Part shown: piece by piece, positions 7,118 to 8,261 of the stretch
How the letters are laid out: each line of letters starts with the position of its first letter
How positions within the stretch are numbered: position 1 is the stretch's first letter
DNA from: Shewanella sp.
GTDB lineage: Bacteria; Pseudomonadota; Gammaproteobacteria; Enterobacterales; Shewanellaceae
Assembly (NCBI GenBank): GCA_004195335.1
Contig: SDWK01000477.1
Coordinates: 1 to 8,261, forward strand
Direction of reading: 5' to 3'
Length of the DNA stretch: 8,261 nucleotides
Notes under the pieces: generated by a model
Told to the model about the DNA's origin: nothing
Databases searched by the model: none
Seen by the model: only the letters and a program-made list of their open reading frames with translations
Position numbers and translations under genes: made by a program

Positions 7118-7180
7118 AACAGGTATCAGTTCAGTACATTGACAGAGATATGAATGAAATAGCAATTGAATTTAATTAAT

Positions 7181-7217
7181 TTGCAATTAGTTAAGAATGG
7201 CTCTCAACTAATTGCAA
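7181..7217 (-). terminator. AT-rich hairpin downstream of the 7273-7659 gene
   Basis: The 12-bp arms TTGCAATTAGTT (7181-7192) and AACTAATTGCAA (7206-7217) are exact reverse complements around a 13-base spacer, with three more pairs possible after one mismatch. On the minus strand it lies about 56 bases after the stop of the membrane protein gene and is followed by ATTAATTAAATTC, AT-rich but not a clean T run. A terminator is plausible but the stem is GC-poor. A binding site or repeat end is an alternative. Confidence 0.4.
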
Positions 7218-7272
7218 TAAATGGAGATGAAAGGTTAAAAATGCTGATAAAAGTATACAACTGAGTTAACGA

Positions 7273-7659
7273 TTAGAAGTAAACCCCCATCAGGCTCATA
7301 CTCGCGATTCCCAAAAATAGGGCCCATTGAAAAAGGTGTTTGAATGGTGCTTTGATATCGCTGACAAAGGCAATATAGATCTGCCAGATGGCAAATATGC
7401 CAAAGTTTAACGCAACAAACAAGACAAGGCTCAACCCTTGCATTTTAGACACAATTTCGAAGCCACACGATGCTAGAACTAACGTTGATAAAACAAGAAA
7501 AACAGATAGATAGTGGAAAAAACAGTGTAAGACCGTTTTAGCTACTAGATCAAACTGAGCATTCAGCATTGGCGTTAAAAAATGTTTAACACCATAAGTA
7601 AAATGTCCAATACAGGCAAGAAGCCCCATACCGGCGGCAGCTATAAAATAAAGATTCAT
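7273..7659 (-). CDS. Small four-helix inner-membrane protein, function unknown
   Basis: I do not recognise the family. The 128-residue product is almost entirely hydrophobic, with four predicted membrane helices at about 2-22, 42-66, 75-98 and 105-127, so both ends probably face the same side. Histidines cluster near the membrane in the first half: H19 and H26 (GHFTYGVKH) and H45 and H49 (LHCFFHY), plus H108. There are three cysteines (C16, C46, C65). A metal- or haem-binding role can be imagined but nothing proves it. The ATG at 7659 is preceded by GAGAAGG, 13 bases away, somewhat distant. It lies upstream of the transporter operon on the same strand but is separated by 411 bases and a hairpin, so co-transcription is doubtful. 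Its length and composition look like a complete native gene. Confidence 0.82.
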   Translation of the reverse strand: MNLYFIAAAGMGLLACIGHFTYGVKHFLTPMLNAQFDLVAKTVLHCFFHYLSVFLVLSTLVLASCGFEIVSKMQGLSLVLFVALNFGIFAIWQIYIAFVSDIKAPFKHLFQWALFLGIASMSLMGVYF

Positions 7660-7815
7660 GAAATGTATCTAACCTTCTCTTCGCACATTAATCGATTGAC
7701 CTGACCTAATAGACAGGAGACTGAATCTAAATCTTTCAAATAAATTCTTTTTGCCTATCAGATAAGGTCTTGCTTAATAAAGCGAGTCGATGCGAAAACA
7801 GGAAACGGAAGGATG

Positions 7816-8261
7816 TTACATTGTCGCCATGGTCCAATAATCGAGTCGTTGTTGAGGCTCAGCAAGCAAAGACTTACAACTGTCTTTATATTTCCCCATT
7901 AAGCCCCCTAAACTTTTACTATTGGGTAACGATGCCAGCTGCTTTTGTTTGACACTCGATAGTGTATCTGCAACCTGTTCTTTACTTTGATATTTTTCAG
8001 CCAGAGCGAGCGCATCCAAAGAAGACTGAAACAAACGATCACCGACAACTTTCATCTGTGGTGCATTCATATTTGATATTGCGTCTGAGCTGATTTGGTA
8101 ATAAGACGCACACTCGAGCACTTCATGATTAAACGCGATTTCGGCCACCGATGCCTGTGGAGCAGCGACGGCAGGCAGCTGAACCATAAGAGATAGAGAA
8201 AGTACGAGTAGGCCATGCTTGATTCTATGTCTATTGGCTGTTGATGGATAAGAAACTGAAG
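7816..8261 (-). CDS. Small exported protein, function unknown; start lies beyond the window
   Basis: The first ATG in frame (8187) would give 123 residues, but it is probably not the start. The frame stays open to the window edge, and the upstream codons read RHRIKHGLLVLSLSL, directly joined to MVQLPAVAAPQA. Together they form a textbook signal peptide: basic N-region, hydrophobic core, and a cleavage site at about AVAA. No ATG, GTG or TTG occurs in those 24 codons, so the true start lies past 8261. The mature part is about 114 residues, polar and helical. It has two cysteines (C26 in LECASYY and C104 in YKDSCKSLL, counting from the 8187 ATG) that could form a disulfide in the periplasm, and ends PQQRLDYWTMATM. 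I do not recognise a family. It is separated from the next gene by 156 bases in which I see no convincing terminator. Confidence 0.78.
   Translation of the reverse strand, partial: SVSYPSTANRHRIKHGLLVLSLSLMVQLPAVAAPQASVAEIAFNHEVLECASYYQISSDAISNMNAPQMKVVGDRLFQSSLDALALAEKYQSKEQVADTLSSVKQKQLASLPNSKSLGGLMGKYKDSCKSLLAEPQQRLDYWTMATM

Larger units (their letters stand above)
6862..7272 (-). other. 411-base regulatory gap upstream of the transporter operon
   Basis: There is no supported gene in this stretch. It must hold the operon promoter and the 3' end of the 7273-7659 transcript. The visible elements are a possible -10 box (TAGAAT, 6890-6895, minus strand), a 9-bp inverted pair (TCACTTTGC 6918-6926 and GCAAAGTGA 7003-7011), the 16-bp inverted sites at 7054-7069 and 7102-7117, and an AT-rich hairpin at 7181-7217. 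I could not find a -35/-10 pair good enough to name the promoter. The part beyond 7120 is markedly AT-rich. Confidence 0.6.

Noticed and set aside
7755..7800. Weak hairpin (GCTTAATAAAGC region) after the exported protein gene as a terminator
   Set aside because: Only a four-base core stem extended across a mismatch, with no T run on the minus strand.
7770..7952. Plus-strand 60-codon frame overlapping the exported protein gene
   Set aside because: Mostly antisense to a gene with a signal peptide and paired cysteines; no ribosome binding site.

Overview
The window reads as chromosomal DNA from a marine gammaproteobacterium, most likely Shewanella or a close relative. This is inferred from the style of the proteins, the moderate base composition with AT-rich intergenic stretches, and strong AGGAGGTG-type ribosome binding sites. 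No search was run. All eight supported genes lie on the minus strand, so transcription runs from high to low coordinates. I see no rRNA, tRNA, CRISPR array, phage gene or insertion sequence.

From the high end: a small exported protein (7816-8261), cut by the window edge at its start; a four-helix membrane protein of unknown function (7273-7659); a 411-base regulatory gap (6862-7272) holding a striking pair of inverted 16-bp sites and a separate AT-rich hairpin; then the main content, a five-gene operon (1443-6861). It ends just before a 17-bp perfect hairpin (1398-1436). Last comes an unrecognised protein (80-1144) with four membrane helices, a long coiled coil and a winged-helix-like cytoplasmic tail.

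The operon encodes a MacB-type ABC export machine in split form. In gene order it has a stand-alone ATPase, three different periplasmic adaptor (HlyD/MacA-type) proteins, and a stand-alone MacB/FtsX-type permease. Every junction overlaps (11, 4, 4 and 4 bases), so the five products are probably made together and in matched amounts. The expected mechanism, known from MacAB-TolC, is that ATP hydrolysis in the cytoplasm drives conformational change in the permease. The permease then pushes periplasmic cargo through an adaptor ring into an outer-membrane channel of the TolC type. No such channel, no cargo gene and no regulator gene lies in the window, so the substrate is unknown.

The most interesting points are the three non-identical adaptors, which differ in membrane anchoring and domain completeness; the inverted site pair upstream of the operon; and the membrane/coiled-coil/winged-helix protein downstream.
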